A DNA stretch of 35,371 bases, taken from CAZBWE01 sp964568985 (lineage in GTDB: Bacteria > Planctomycetota > Phycisphaerae > Sedimentisphaerales > Anaerobacaceae). The stretch is from positions 1-35,371 of the forward strand of contig CAZMSP010000005.1 of assembly GCA_964568985.1 (NCBI GenBank). Reading direction: 5' to 3'. Both the position numbers and the translations under genes were made by a program. The number at the start of each line of letters is the position of its first letter. The stretch's first letter is position 1. Under the pieces are notes generated by a model that saw only the letters and a list, made by a program, of their open reading frames with translations, was not told the DNA's origin and ran no database searches. This document shows positions 1-8,819 of the stretch, piece by piece.

Positions 1-1537
1 ACTCCACCGGGTGGTTACGCAAAATACTTCGCTGGACCTTGTCTTTCAGCCATTGTGAAGGTACAACTATATTGAGATATGAATTATCATAAATCAATTT
101 TTTGTCGCGATAGAGCTGAGCACTTGCATCAACCAGTATATCAGGATAAAGCGATAACATGGGACACCGGCCGCAACCATTTTCCCATCTCTGGCAATCT
201 AATGAATATGCACAGTGTCCTGTAGTTGGCTGCTGGTCATGCAGAGTCCATACCGTTGGCTTTAGATGCGACAGGAATGAAAGAGAAAAAGGATTAAAAA
301 AGTCACCGTGCAAATTATGTAGATGCAAAATATCGGCGGAGAGAACAAATGGATTATCCACTAGCCTGTGGCTTCCCTGGAATTCATAATAAAGTTGGCC
401 TTGCTGTCTACATTGGATGCGTAGAGACCTATCGGCCTCGACAGGAAAGGCAAAAGAGTATTTTGAATCACTCCTTTTTTCTCCCACAAGCATAATTGAA
501 TCGCACCCGGCGTTACGCTGGGCCTCAGCCAGACGCCAGGCAACCTTGGCAGCACCACCAGCCCGGTCGTGGGTGTTGACATGAACAATTGATAATTTGC
601 CGGTATTCACAGTGCCGCAATTATGTTTTGTGCAGCGAGGTTCAGCTATAAAGTTGTGTTGAATCGTTGGTCTCGAAACAACTTCGGGTTCTTTGTTTGG
701 GTTGCCAAAATAATCATTGTAATTGTTAATCAAACCTTCATTTATGACAATATCATCGGGAAATCTCCTGGGCTTATAATCAACACAGAAATTATCAAAC
801 TTATGAGTTTCACCACAATGTAACCCTGTCCCGTCAAATCCAATATTGCGAATTTGTGAAAATGTAGGATATATGTAATATCCTTTATTTAAGTAAACTG
901 ATAAAACCCAATTTAAAGTCCAAACATCCTTAATTTCACCATTTATCAGCTTTTGCACATTCTGGGGGATATCAGTTCCACCTTGATTAATATCGATATC
1001 ACCGGCTTTGACCTGCTCATATATTTTCCTTAAATCAGGCTCGTAATGCATCCAGGCCCTATTCCATGTGGCCCAGCCCCAACTGCCTATTCGCGGGTAA
1101 AAATATATATCAAAGGGATAATCTGACAACAAATCCTCAGCGATAGGGGCCGTATAGCCGTTAATACCAAAAACCCTGTCATGATTCTCGTATCGCTCAA
1201 GGCACTCTTTCATAAAATCAAAAAAGTACCTTCGCGGAACACAATCATCCTCAAGCAGAATTAATCTGTCGTGCCTTTCAAATACATGATTTACAGCACT
1301 GACAATATTGCGCGCAAGACCATAATTTTCATCGCGTTCTATAATCTTTGGCTTGGTCCATCGGACGGCCTTAAAAAGCTCTCGAGTTTTTAAAACACCC
1401 TCAACATCCCTTGAGTTTTTGGGTGCATCCGAAAAGATATACAGGTTCTGAACATTGTGTTCCAGCAAAGCTTTAAGCACCTGAGCAGTGTGCCAAGGTC
1501 GGTTATAGCATACTAAAATGACAGGAATATCTCTCAA
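1..1537 (-). CDS. Glycosyltransferase fusion (GT-A domain + GT4-type GT-B domain), 3' end cut by window edge
   Basis: The frame is open from a TTG at 1537 to the window edge, giving 512 codons without a stop. An in-frame TAG lies at 1547-1549, and AGGAG at 1544-1548 is well spaced for TTG, so TTG is the start; no ATG fits. Residues 4-13 (PVILVCYNRP) and the acidic LLEDDCVP at about 94-101 mark a nucleotide-sugar GT-A domain of the kind annotated GT2 or HlpA-like. From about residue 315 a second domain starts with IVHVNTHDRAGGAAKVAWRL, followed by DILHLHNLHGDFF and VWTLHDQQPTTGHC, which resembles the N-terminal half of WcaC-like GT4 enzymes. The GT4 C-terminal half lies outside the window. It is the last visible gene of the glycan operon, 52 bp after the giant protein. 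Two transfer activities in one chain fit sequential sugar additions; donor and acceptor are unknown. Confidence 0.85.
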   Translation of the reverse strand, partial: MRDIPVILVCYNRPWHTAQVLKALLEHNVQNLYIFSDAPKNSRDVEGVLKTRELFKAVRWTKPKIIERDENYGLARNIVSAVNHVFERHDRLILLEDDCVPRRYFFDFMKECLERYENHDRVFGINGYTAPIAEDLLSDYPFDIYFYPRIGSWGWATWNRAWMHYEPDLRKIYEQVKAGDIDINQGGTDIPQNVQKLINGEIKDVWTLNWVLSVYLNKGYYIYPTFSQIRNIGFDGTGLHCGETHKFDNFCVDYKPRRFPDDIVINEGLINNYNDYFGNPNKEPEVVSRPTIQHNFIAEPRCTKHNCGTVNTGKLSIVHVNTHDRAGGAAKVAWRLAEAQRNAGCDSIMLVGEKRSDSKYSFAFPVEADRSLRIQCRQQGQLYYEFQGSHRLVDNPFVLSADILHLHNLHGDFFNPFSLSFLSHLKPTVWTLHDQQPTTGHCAYSLDCQRWENGCGRCPMLSLYPDILVDASAQLYRDKKLIYDNSYLNIVVPSQWLKDKVQRSILRNHPVE

Positions 1538-1589
1538 AATTATCTCCTATGTATCAATATTATCTAAGGCTGATTAACACAAATAATTA

Positions 1590-4500
1590 TTATGTCCCTA
1601 TATTCACTTCCACAGGATTCCTGCTGCTTACACACCTTTTGTGTATAAAAGTAAATTCGGTGAACGGTTTTCGCGGATTAGTATCATAGGCTGCAACATA
1701 TCCCAGTCTTTTCATATGCTCTATACATTTCTTTGTGTCGTCCTCAGTGAAATCTGAGCAGAAATGGTGAAATTCTATGCATACCTGAGGTATGTCCAAC
1801 CTGTCAAGAGAGCTAATGACCTCGTACTCTGCGCCTTCGATGTCCATCTTTAAAATAGAAATGTCCGGACATCGACTTAGAATGTCAGGGACATTAATTG
1901 TTCCTACTGTATAAGAACCTGCATCTGAAACATTGCCGTGAGAAGGCAGTATCGAATCAGAAACAAATTCCGGATTTGTGTTTTTGTACATTTTTATCTG
2001 TGAACCACTCTGAGCACATAATGCCTTTTGAATGAAGCTAATGTTGGGGTGTTTATTACCTTCGATATATTTTCTGGCTTTTTCAGTTGGGTCTATGCCG
2101 ATTATGCTGCACTTCTTCAAATCAATCAGCCCCATATCAAAAGATATATCCTCACCAACTCCTGCAGAGATGACAACACTTCCATCCGAAACAAGGTCCA
2201 AGTCAACTGCCCAGCCTCCGTAGTCGGAACCTATCCGGTACAAATCTATAGCTTCGATACTTTTAGCGGCAGGGGCAATTGAAGACTGAGCCGGTTCAAA
2301 AACAAGAATGCGGTCTTCATCATGGTTTTGGCCTTTGTAATAATCATGATAGCGGTGCCAGAAAAGAAACTTGTTTCTCCTTATAACGTCTTTATACACG
2401 TCACCTGTTGCGGTAAATATATGATTAGTATCAGCCCCTCCTGTGCCCGTTAGATTTTGCCAATCTATATGATAAACACCACTGACCTTGCCCAGCTCTT
2501 TGTAAGCTCTTGTACATAAATCCATATCATCGAAATAACACGGAAAGTACGCTTCATCAAAATAGTTTAATTCTTTCATCGTACTTGCCCTCAGAGCCAA
2601 AGGGCCTCGATTAACTGCATCCCGGATTTTAAAAACGGCCCTTTGAGCTGACTCTGTGCAGGTACTAATCACCTTTTTCTCCGGAGCAGCAGAACATATA
2701 AAGCTATGGGCGTTTCTAGCGCTTACGGAAAAAACGTCATCCCATACCTCAATAGGGCGAATAATTCTTTTTTCCCAGCCCTTTTCTGTTATTAGCATGT
2801 CATCCTGCATGAGAATCCAGTACTCACCATCGGCAGTTTTCATACCCGCGTTATTAGCCATTAATTCGCAAATATCGGGTGTACGAACTACTTTAAGCTC
2901 CTGCATTAATCCTTTATTCTGCAACAACATTTGATTAACAACCTGTTCCGGCCTATCAGTATACCCATCATAAACAATAACCAGTTGGAAAGGCGATGTA
3001 GTGTTGTTAATAATACCTTTGATAATTCGTGCAATTTGAATTTCTTTCTTATAGACCGTCAGTATTATGCTTATCTTAATATTATTCCCATTTGAATTTT
3101 TCTGCAAAACCGGACATTCGATGGCCTGAATAGCAACATCCTCTGAGAAATTATCACCTAATTTTTCAGAAATAGACTGCTTACTGCCTGCCGGCTCACC
3201 CTCATTTACCATTCTCTCGATTCTGCCAAGCAACCTTTTCGCACCGGCATTTTCCGGATGTAGTGATAGTTCTATTTGGCACATTTTTTTTGTTGAATAT
3301 ACATCCCCAAGCTGTGCATATGCCGTAGCGATTGCAAAGTGAACATCAGGCATGCTGAAGCAGAGATTTCGCGCCTGGTTGAAATAATTCAAAGCCTCCT
3401 CGCTGCTTCCGGACTGCAATAGTTTTATACCCTTCTGGAAAAATTCCTGCGCCGAAAAATCATCCTGCCTTACCGTAGCACAACTTAACTCAAACTGTTT
3501 ATCATCGATAATATCACCATCTTTTTGTATATTCTGCGCACGTTCAGATTCAGGCCCATTAAGATAATCAAAATAAAAAAGAGGCCGCAATGTGTTTAGT
3601 CGGTACAAAGAGCGTATGTCCTTATGTCCGTAGATTAGCTCGCCGGAATTACACCTGTCTGTAAACTCCCGTACCCATTGTTTGACAGTTTCGGTCCGAA
3701 ACAGTGAGTGTGATTGTACAAAATTATCTATTATTATCGGGAATATGTTGTCTATTTTTCGTTTGCGCATACATAGAAAATTTATGCAATGTTTGTATCC
3801 AGGCAGCTTGGACTCATCCAGCCAAAAGGATGGAAAATACTTTTGAAAGACCTGTTCCTGCGCCAGCCGACTAAACAAGAATTTGTAAGGAAGCCCTAAA
3901 ACGGTCTCAATATACTCTCTGTCGGTAAACGGAGTTATGGCTGCACCGTAAATATCAGCCAGCGTACATAGGTAGCTGATATGGTTACGCCCTCTGTGTT
4001 GCACAAAATTAAGAATAAATTTTTGATATTCTTCTCCCTCGCACTCCTGCCAAAGCTGCTCCCATCTTTTGAAAACCACCGGCAACAGCGAATCAACATC
4101 ATAATTTAACAAACTCTTGATTTCTTCTATCTTAAACCCTTCCTCACTTACAAACTGTGACCTCCAGAATTTGGTTGTTAAATTGGTATCACGGACCTGC
4201 TCGAAAGCGTCTAATTGATGGCCAACGAAAACATCCCCGATATACCCTGATAGTATAGGGACCGGCAGTTCCGGATCACCAAATATTTTATCATAGAAAA
4301 CCAGAATATACATTCCGTGCAGATGATGTGATGTGCCAAAAATATCGAACCATCGTCTGCCATAGTCTGCGTAAAAATCAGCCCCGAGGTCACAACAATC
4401 CCAGTCTTTAATTCCAGCAGCCTTAGCAACGAGCCTCGCACGGGAGACCTCATAGGCGGTCTCGATTGGGTATGAATAATCGTAAGTTCTCGCAGTTACC

Positions 4501-6794
4501 CGCTCCGGTTGCTGAACACATGCCGCAAGCATGCGGGAATCGTATCCACCAGAAAGGGGCAGAAAAAGTCTTCCGTATCCCTCTGTGTACTTTCGAATTG
4601 TAGAAACCGTGGCTGTATAAAGATCATCCACAGGGTTTTTTGATGTACGAAAGTGCAAAGGGGCAAGCGGGCAAGTTTCAAATACCCTGCCATTGCATCG
4701 GAGCAGGGAATTTGCCTTCATTGTGAAAATATGCGGCCAGATGGTATGTTCTCCTGTCAGATGACCTAACAAAAGGTATTGAATCAGGTTTATTTTGTCG
4801 ATTGGTTGCCGACCGATACTTTGTAGCACCAGGCCCTCTATGGAGCTTACACACACATTATCCTGACCGCTGCCATAGAAAACTCTGAACGAACCAATAA
4901 TGTCATTTTCAATTTCTATGGTGTCACGGTGGATACGTATGAATACGCCGCGATTTTCAAGCCGCTCTGTACCCAGCAGCTCAAGCTCCTGCTGTGTATA
5001 GCCAGCAACAATTTTCGTTTGGTCATTTTGCTGTATAATAAAAGATGTAAAATCACCATGTCCCCACAAATGCACAAACCATGGGCCTATATGCAGCTTT
5101 TCAAAACGCAGCCAGGGAAAGTGTCTGCCAAATGCAAAATCAAGAGCAACATCCCGCCGGCTCAAACAAAAACCGATAACCTTGTTTAGTTGATGAGTCG
5201 GATTTTTTGAACACGTTTCACCTTTAGCAGGCGCTTTATCAAAAAACAATGCTGATTTATTTGTTAATGGGTCATATTTGATAGGTTGTTCATCTGTCAA
5301 ATGCGATACATGAGATTCCTTATGTCGTTGATTAAACAGACTCAACTCAACAATACTTTCGGCTTGATTAACTATTTTTACACCATCCAGTGCCAAAATT
5401 GGTCGATTCATGTAGTCACGTTCGGGTGTTACATCATGCAGCAAAACAATGCCATCGTATTTTTTCCGAATCAGCATTTCTATAACTTGTTTTCTTACAT
5501 GACCATCGACCAACACCACATCGAAGTGGTTGCTATCAAGCAAACGCTCAATTCCTCTCAAATAAGCTATAAACTCCTCCGCGCGTCCATAGTCATTCCC
5601 CTCCGGAGTGTTTCTGTTACACCATGCTTCTCTTCCATCTTCATAGTAAGCGCAGGACTCGGGAGGGAAAAAATAGAGTTCTACGTTGCTAATCCCAAAT
5701 TTTCCCAAATAAAGTTTAATTTCATCAAACCAGGGCTTTCGAGGCTCAACGGATACAACTCGTGGAACGAACCGCGAACACCATATAGTGCTGTAACCTG
5801 AGCCTATTTCCAAATAGCTATTTTTATTTTGCAGAACTTTTTGCAACAGACGGCGTTCCTCGGGCAACATTTGCATATTTTCTGCACAAATGTCATAAAA
5901 ATTCCGCTCTTGTTCTTGATGAGTCGGATTTTTTGAACACGTTTCACTTTTAGCAGGCGCTTTATCAAAGAACAGCGTCGATTTGCTCGTTAATGGGTCA
6001 TATTTAACAAGTTGCTCAGAGGGTAAATGCGGCAGGTCGAGAATGCGTCCGTCTATTGTTTTGATCGTCGGAGTTGATAAAGTCTTGGAATTAATCAACT
6101 GTCCTGAATTTTCCGGATGGTCAGCGATTTTGACGCATTCAGGCTTTTTCTTTATTAAATCGAATATCAGCGATGTGTAGGTTATGCCGTATTGAGAATA
6201 ATAAGGACGCATCTTTTCAGGGGTTGTGTTGTACAATAACTTCTGTAATTGTTTTGATTGTGCAATTCGTCCGTCATAGAACTGACTTGAGCGTTCTACT
6301 TTGCCGTTAGCACCGTCATTTTGCCACTGTGCTTTGTGAAACTCATGTTCGTCCCACCACTCCAATAGTCGCAAGTCGTACTTATCGTGGTCGAAGAATT
6401 CATTGATGTTGTCGTATGAGAAGAAATATTTGTGGTCATCTGAGCCGATGTCCACGCCACCCGGCTTGCATAGTTCGTGATACCAGGCTGATGGATGCAT
6501 CGCATCGGGGACGGCCAGTCGTATTCGCCCGCCGTCGCAGAGATATTCGTACGCGATTTTAAGAAAATGCTTTGCTTCGTCGGGGCACAGATGTTCAAGC
6601 AAGTGTTCGGCAAAAATTATTTTAATTTCACCCGGCTTAAACCGTTCTTTCCAATCATTTAGGTTCGTTACATCCAATTGAGATTTATCTGTTGTTATCC
6701 AACCGGGAGTATGTCGTTGGCCGCCAACTTCCAGCTTGTAGGGAGCGACAACTAACTCGCCAAGTGTTTTTACTTGATTAATTAATTTGTTCAC
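1590..6794 (-). CDS. Giant multi-domain glycan-modification protein (2 methyltransferase-like domains, Asn-synthase-like, TPR, GT2, FkbM)
   Basis: One frame encodes about 1734 residues. Approximate domain order: 1-245 methyltransferase-like (FAEHLLEHL, GGRIRLAVPD); 255-293 linker copy 1; 293-497 class I SAM methyltransferase (YLEIGSGYSTI, VVLVDGH); 497-535 linker copy 2; 536-1085 asparagine-synthase-like PP-loop ATPase (LPLSGGYDSR near 748) with a beta-rich N part lacking the amidotransferase Cys; 1119-1200 TPR; 1235-1490 GT2 (ISIILTVYKK, LMQDDM); 1512-1732 FkbM methyltransferase (KMDIEGAEYEV). The frame is open back to an ATG at 7037, but that would overlap capA by 260 bp. GTG 6794 (GGAG 12 nt upstream, 17-bp overlap) is the more likely start. 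The set suits addition, amidation and methylation of a sugar chain, probably cytoplasmic; no signal peptide after the chosen start. Substrate unknown. Confidence 0.85.
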   Translation of the reverse strand: MNKLINQVKTLGELVVAPYKLEVGGQRHTPGWITTDKSQLDVTNLNDWKERFKPGEIKIIFAEHLLEHLCPDEAKHFLKIAYEYLCDGGRIRLAVPDAMHPSAWYHELCKPGGVDIGSDDHKYFFSYDNINEFFDHDKYDLRLLEWWDEHEFHKAQWQNDGANGKVERSSQFYDGRIAQSKQLQKLLYNTTPEKMRPYYSQYGITYTSLIFDLIKKKPECVKIADHPENSGQLINSKTLSTPTIKTIDGRILDLPHLPSEQLVKYDPLTSKSTLFFDKAPAKSETCSKNPTHQEQERNFYDICAENMQMLPEERRLLQKVLQNKNSYLEIGSGYSTIWCSRFVPRVVSVEPRKPWFDEIKLYLGKFGISNVELYFFPPESCAYYEDGREAWCNRNTPEGNDYGRAEEFIAYLRGIERLLDSNHFDVVLVDGHVRKQVIEMLIRKKYDGIVLLHDVTPERDYMNRPILALDGVKIVNQAESIVELSLFNQRHKESHVSHLTDEQPIKYDPLTNKSALFFDKAPAKGETCSKNPTHQLNKVIGFCLSRRDVALDFAFGRHFPWLRFEKLHIGPWFVHLWGHGDFTSFIIQQNDQTKIVAGYTQQELELLGTERLENRGVFIRIHRDTIEIENDIIGSFRVFYGSGQDNVCVSSIEGLVLQSIGRQPIDKINLIQYLLLGHLTGEHTIWPHIFTMKANSLLRCNGRVFETCPLAPLHFRTSKNPVDDLYTATVSTIRKYTEGYGRLFLPLSGGYDSRMLAACVQQPERVTARTYDYSYPIETAYEVSRARLVAKAAGIKDWDCCDLGADFYADYGRRWFDIFGTSHHLHGMYILVFYDKIFGDPELPVPILSGYIGDVFVGHQLDAFEQVRDTNLTTKFWRSQFVSEEGFKIEEIKSLLNYDVDSLLPVVFKRWEQLWQECEGEEYQKFILNFVQHRGRNHISYLCTLADIYGAAITPFTDREYIETVLGLPYKFLFSRLAQEQVFQKYFPSFWLDESKLPGYKHCINFLCMRKRKIDNIFPIIIDNFVQSHSLFRTETVKQWVREFTDRCNSGELIYGHKDIRSLYRLNTLRPLFYFDYLNGPESERAQNIQKDGDIIDDKQFELSCATVRQDDFSAQEFFQKGIKLLQSGSSEEALNYFNQARNLCFSMPDVHFAIATAYAQLGDVYSTKKMCQIELSLHPENAGAKRLLGRIERMVNEGEPAGSKQSISEKLGDNFSEDVAIQAIECPVLQKNSNGNNIKISIILTVYKKEIQIARIIKGIINNTTSPFQLVIVYDGYTDRPEQVVNQMLLQNKGLMQELKVVRTPDICELMANNAGMKTADGEYWILMQDDMLITEKGWEKRIIRPIEVWDDVFSVSARNAHSFICSAAPEKKVISTCTESAQRAVFKIRDAVNRGPLALRASTMKELNYFDEAYFPCYFDDMDLCTRAYKELGKVSGVYHIDWQNLTGTGGADTNHIFTATGDVYKDVIRRNKFLFWHRYHDYYKGQNHDEDRILVFEPAQSSIAPAAKSIEAIDLYRIGSDYGGWAVDLDLVSDGSVVISAGVGEDISFDMGLIDLKKCSIIGIDPTEKARKYIEGNKHPNISFIQKALCAQSGSQIKMYKNTNPEFVSDSILPSHGNVSDAGSYTVGTINVPDILSRCPDISILKMDIEGAEYEVISSLDRLDIPQVCIEFHHFCSDFTEDDTKKCIEHMKRLGYVAAYDTNPRKPFTEFTFIHKRCVSSRNPVEVNIGT
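5190..5305 (-). repeat. 116-bp direct repeat, copy 2 (linker after the second methyltransferase domain)
   Basis: This stretch closely matches 5916-6031 without gaps. The first 60 bases differ at only one position; the rest is about two-thirds identical. It encodes the linker with YDPLTNKSALFFDKAPAKG and CSKNPTHQ. The repeat spacing of 726 bp is exactly 242 codons, so the frame is kept. Confidence 0.9.
5916..6031 (-). repeat. 116-bp direct repeat, copy 1 (linker before the second methyltransferase domain)
   Basis: Partner of 5190-5305. It encodes YDPLTSKSTLFFDKAPAKS and CSKNPTHQ. The two copies bracket residues of about 293-497, the class I methyltransferase domain of the giant protein, which suggests that the domain was inserted or duplicated by recombination at the linker. 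Confidence 0.9.
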
Positions 6795-7830
6795 AGCTTT
6801 GGGTTTCTCCAATTCTGTGTGATAATTCGGTTTGCACCAGATTCCGATGGGCATCGCAGCGCAGATAATGCAACAACAGAGCTGCATCTTCACGGCTCGT
6901 TGTTGATAATCTGGGATACCAGCTCTTATAAAGTTCGCTTGCGATAGAACTGTACATATCGAAATAATTATCAGATTTAAGCAGATTGCAAAGTCTTGTG
7001 AATTCCCCCTCATACTGATTGTCAGTGGCAATATCAACTATATTGTTTTCATCGCAGTGGATTGGTATAGCCCGAATATTGTTATTTGCAATATCTATGC
7101 TTACCGCAATTGACCAATGCGCATTGGGATAAAGCCGAAACGAATCGTTAGAGAAAAAAAAGTTACCCAGCGAATAGAATATCGGCTTACCCTTATACAA
7201 CTCAAATCCCTGCACCACATGTGGATGGTTTCCAATAATAAGATTGGCACCATACTCAATCCACAATCTATAGCGTTGCCTCAAGTATGGCGGAGGAATT
7301 GGTATTAGCTCTGTTCCACCGTGAGCGACCACAGCTACGAATTTTCCGCTTTCCCGACCTTGTTTAATAATCTCAAAGACTTCATTTTGTCTATCAACGG
7401 TAGCAATCCCGGCTTTATCTTCCCCAGCAGCGCCAAATTCATGCTCTGCAACAGAAATGATACGGCAGTTACCAATATCCAAAGGCGAAAAGGCTGCGCC
7501 CAGATTTAATCCGGCACCAACCGTAGAAATGCCTGCTTTTTTACATTGTAGAATTGTTGTATCAAGTCCTTCATCGCCGAAGTCCATAACGTGGTTGTTT
7601 GCAAGCGTTGCAATATTAAAACACTCTGTGACCTCACTAAAAAAATTCGGCTCCAGCAATAAATGAGGTCCAGCCTTAAATAAGGGTTTACGAAGCCTCG
7701 AAAACGCACCTTCCAGATTAAATACCCTTACATCATGCTCAAAGCAAAGTCCTCTCAATGACCGTCCAAGTTCAAACGGTTTATTAGGCACAGTATCGCC
7801 GACAAAAAGAAGCCTGCTAACCTCATTCAC
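6778..7830 (-). CDS. CapA-like (PGA_cap) metallophosphoesterase-fold protein
   Basis: About 350 residues, the usual size of CapA/PgsA-family proteins, which have a calcineurin-like metallophosphatase fold and are associated with poly-gamma-glutamate or other surface polymers. Visible motifs in order: FVGDT near the N-terminus, NLEGAFS, ATLANNHVMDFGDEGL, VVAHGGTE, LIIGNHPHVVQGFE and YSLGNF; the Asp, Asn and His metal ligands are in place. There is no N-terminal membrane anchor, unlike many CapA proteins. GTG 7830 has GGAG 8 nt upstream and is preferred over GTG 7839, which overlaps that site. It overlaps the giant protein by 17 bp, so they are probably co-translated. In this glycan operon it more likely acts on a surface polymer or a phosphorylated intermediate than on polyglutamate; that is inference. 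Confidence 0.85.
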   Translation of the reverse strand: MNEVSRLLFVGDTVPNKPFELGRSLRGLCFEHDVRVFNLEGAFSRLRKPLFKAGPHLLLEPNFFSEVTECFNIATLANNHVMDFGDEGLDTTILQCKKAGISTVGAGLNLGAAFSPLDIGNCRIISVAEHEFGAAGEDKAGIATVDRQNEVFEIIKQGRESGKFVAVVAHGGTELIPIPPPYLRQRYRLWIEYGANLIIGNHPHVVQGFELYKGKPIFYSLGNFFFSNDSFRLYPNAHWSIAVSIDIANNNIRAIPIHCDENNIVDIATDNQYEGEFTRLCNLLKSDNYFDMYSSIASELYKSWYPRLSTTSREDAALLLHYLRCDAHRNLVQTELSHRIGETQSCEQIN

Positions 7831-7879
7831 TTCATACACTCCGCTTCATAACTTTTTCGAAAACCCCCTCTTCTTTTTG

Positions 7880-8191
7880 TCAAATATTGTCACGATAAAC
7901 CCCTATAGTTTTTTTACCTTTACGAATCTGGCTTAGCTCTTCTTCGACTTCAGCTTTTTGAGCAGCAAGTGCCAGGCACAACTGCTTGTACAATCTTTGC
8001 AATTTTTCCCGGTAATTCTTAAATTCAGATATCTCTAAAACCCCCAAATCAGTAATTCTTTCTATAAGCGAACCAGCCTGTTCGACCAAAGCTTCAACAT
8101 CACCGATGTTGCCTTGCCTAGCCAGCTTTATTTGTTTTTGTAAAACATTCTGTAGTTTATCTAACAAAAGTTTTTCTTTATTAATACTCAT
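7880..8191 (-). CDS. Small coiled-coil protein, FliT-like flagellar chaperone candidate
   Basis: The protein has 103 residues, is almost entirely charged helix with leucine heptads (KLQNVLQKQIKLARQG, LQRLYKQLCLALAAQKAEVEEELSQI), and ends in RKGKKTIGVYRDNI. Length, helical hairpin pattern and a basic tail ending near a Tyr resemble FliT-type export chaperones, which hold the filament cap or other late substrates. There is no sharp motif, so this call rests on shape and context. It starts immediately after the TPR gene stop codon with no gap, inside the glycan operon. A flagellin or FliD chaperone here would link export to glycosylation. It could equally be an unrelated coiled-coil protein. Confidence 0.45.
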   Translation of the reverse strand: MSINKEKLLLDKLQNVLQKQIKLARQGNIGDVEALVEQAGSLIERITDLGVLEISEFKNYREKLQRLYKQLCLALAAQKAEVEEELSQIRKGKKTIGVYRDNI

Positions 8192-8818
8192 TTACTCCGC
8201 ACTTTCTCTTTGAGCTAATTTATGTTCCACTTCTTCGAGAAGATTGATTGCATCTTTATTGGAAGGTTCTAAAGCTAAAATATCCAAGAGGACCTTTCGC
8301 GCCCGCTCGACTTGGCCATCTTTCATATAAAGAGCCGCCAAACAGAACATGACGGAAGCATCGCCTGGGTGCATATCCAGATATACTTCAAGGTAGTGAG
8401 TGACTTGGACAAAGGAACCCATCTGGCAGGAAGTTTGAAACAGTCCCAAAAGAGCGGTCAGATTATCTGTGTCCAGCTCCAGAGACTTTAAGTACATATC
8501 AAAGGCTGATTTATGGTCGCCGTTTTGCTGTGCGACCATTGCCAGACCGGCATATGCCTTAGAGCAATTGGGGGCCAACCGACAAGCTACTCTAAAAGCT
8601 ATTCTCGCATCATCCAGAAGATTTTTTTGCAGAGCAATTACTCCCAGCCCCACGTAAGGCCCCGGCTCATCTGGACTCACTGACGCCGCTTTTTCATAAT
8701 GCCGCTGGGCCTCTTCATAATTACCAACAGAGGTATGACAGTCACCAAGCTCTTGTAACACCTCGTAACGCTGGGTTGTGTTTTCCTGCTGATTAGTATC
8801 GCTTTGTGTAATATCCAT
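8192..8818 (-). CDS. TPR-repeat protein (about 5 repeats)
   Basis: The protein has 208 residues, mostly tandem 34-residue TPR units, for example YEVLQELGDCHTSVGNYEEA, then PYVGLGVIALQKNLLDDA, AYAGLAMVAQQNGDHKSA, LTALLGLFQTSCQMGSF and VMFCLAALYMKDGQVERA. There is no signal peptide or membrane segment, so it is a cytoplasmic scaffold. It begins 1 nt after the GT2 gene stop (AAGGA about 11 nt before the ATG) and abuts the FliT-like gene. Free-standing TPR units beside TPR-bearing glycosyltransferases suggest recruitment of the transferases or of the acceptor protein; this is inference. Confidence 0.85.
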   Translation of the reverse strand: MDITQSDTNQQENTTQRYEVLQELGDCHTSVGNYEEAQRHYEKAASVSPDEPGPYVGLGVIALQKNLLDDARIAFRVACRLAPNCSKAYAGLAMVAQQNGDHKSAFDMYLKSLELDTDNLTALLGLFQTSCQMGSFVQVTHYLEVYLDMHPGDASVMFCLAALYMKDGQVERARKVLLDILALEPSNKDAINLLEEVEHKLAQRESAE

Positions 8819-8819
8819 A

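Noticed and set aside
5286..5801. Plus-strand open frame of 171 codons
   Set aside because: Antisense to the methyltransferase domain of the giant protein; no recognisable domain.
6795..7037. N-terminal extension of the giant protein up to an ATG at 7037
   Set aside because: It would overlap capA by 260 bp on the same strand, and the added residues are an out-of-frame reading of capA with Cys- and Ile-rich composition unlike the domain that follows.
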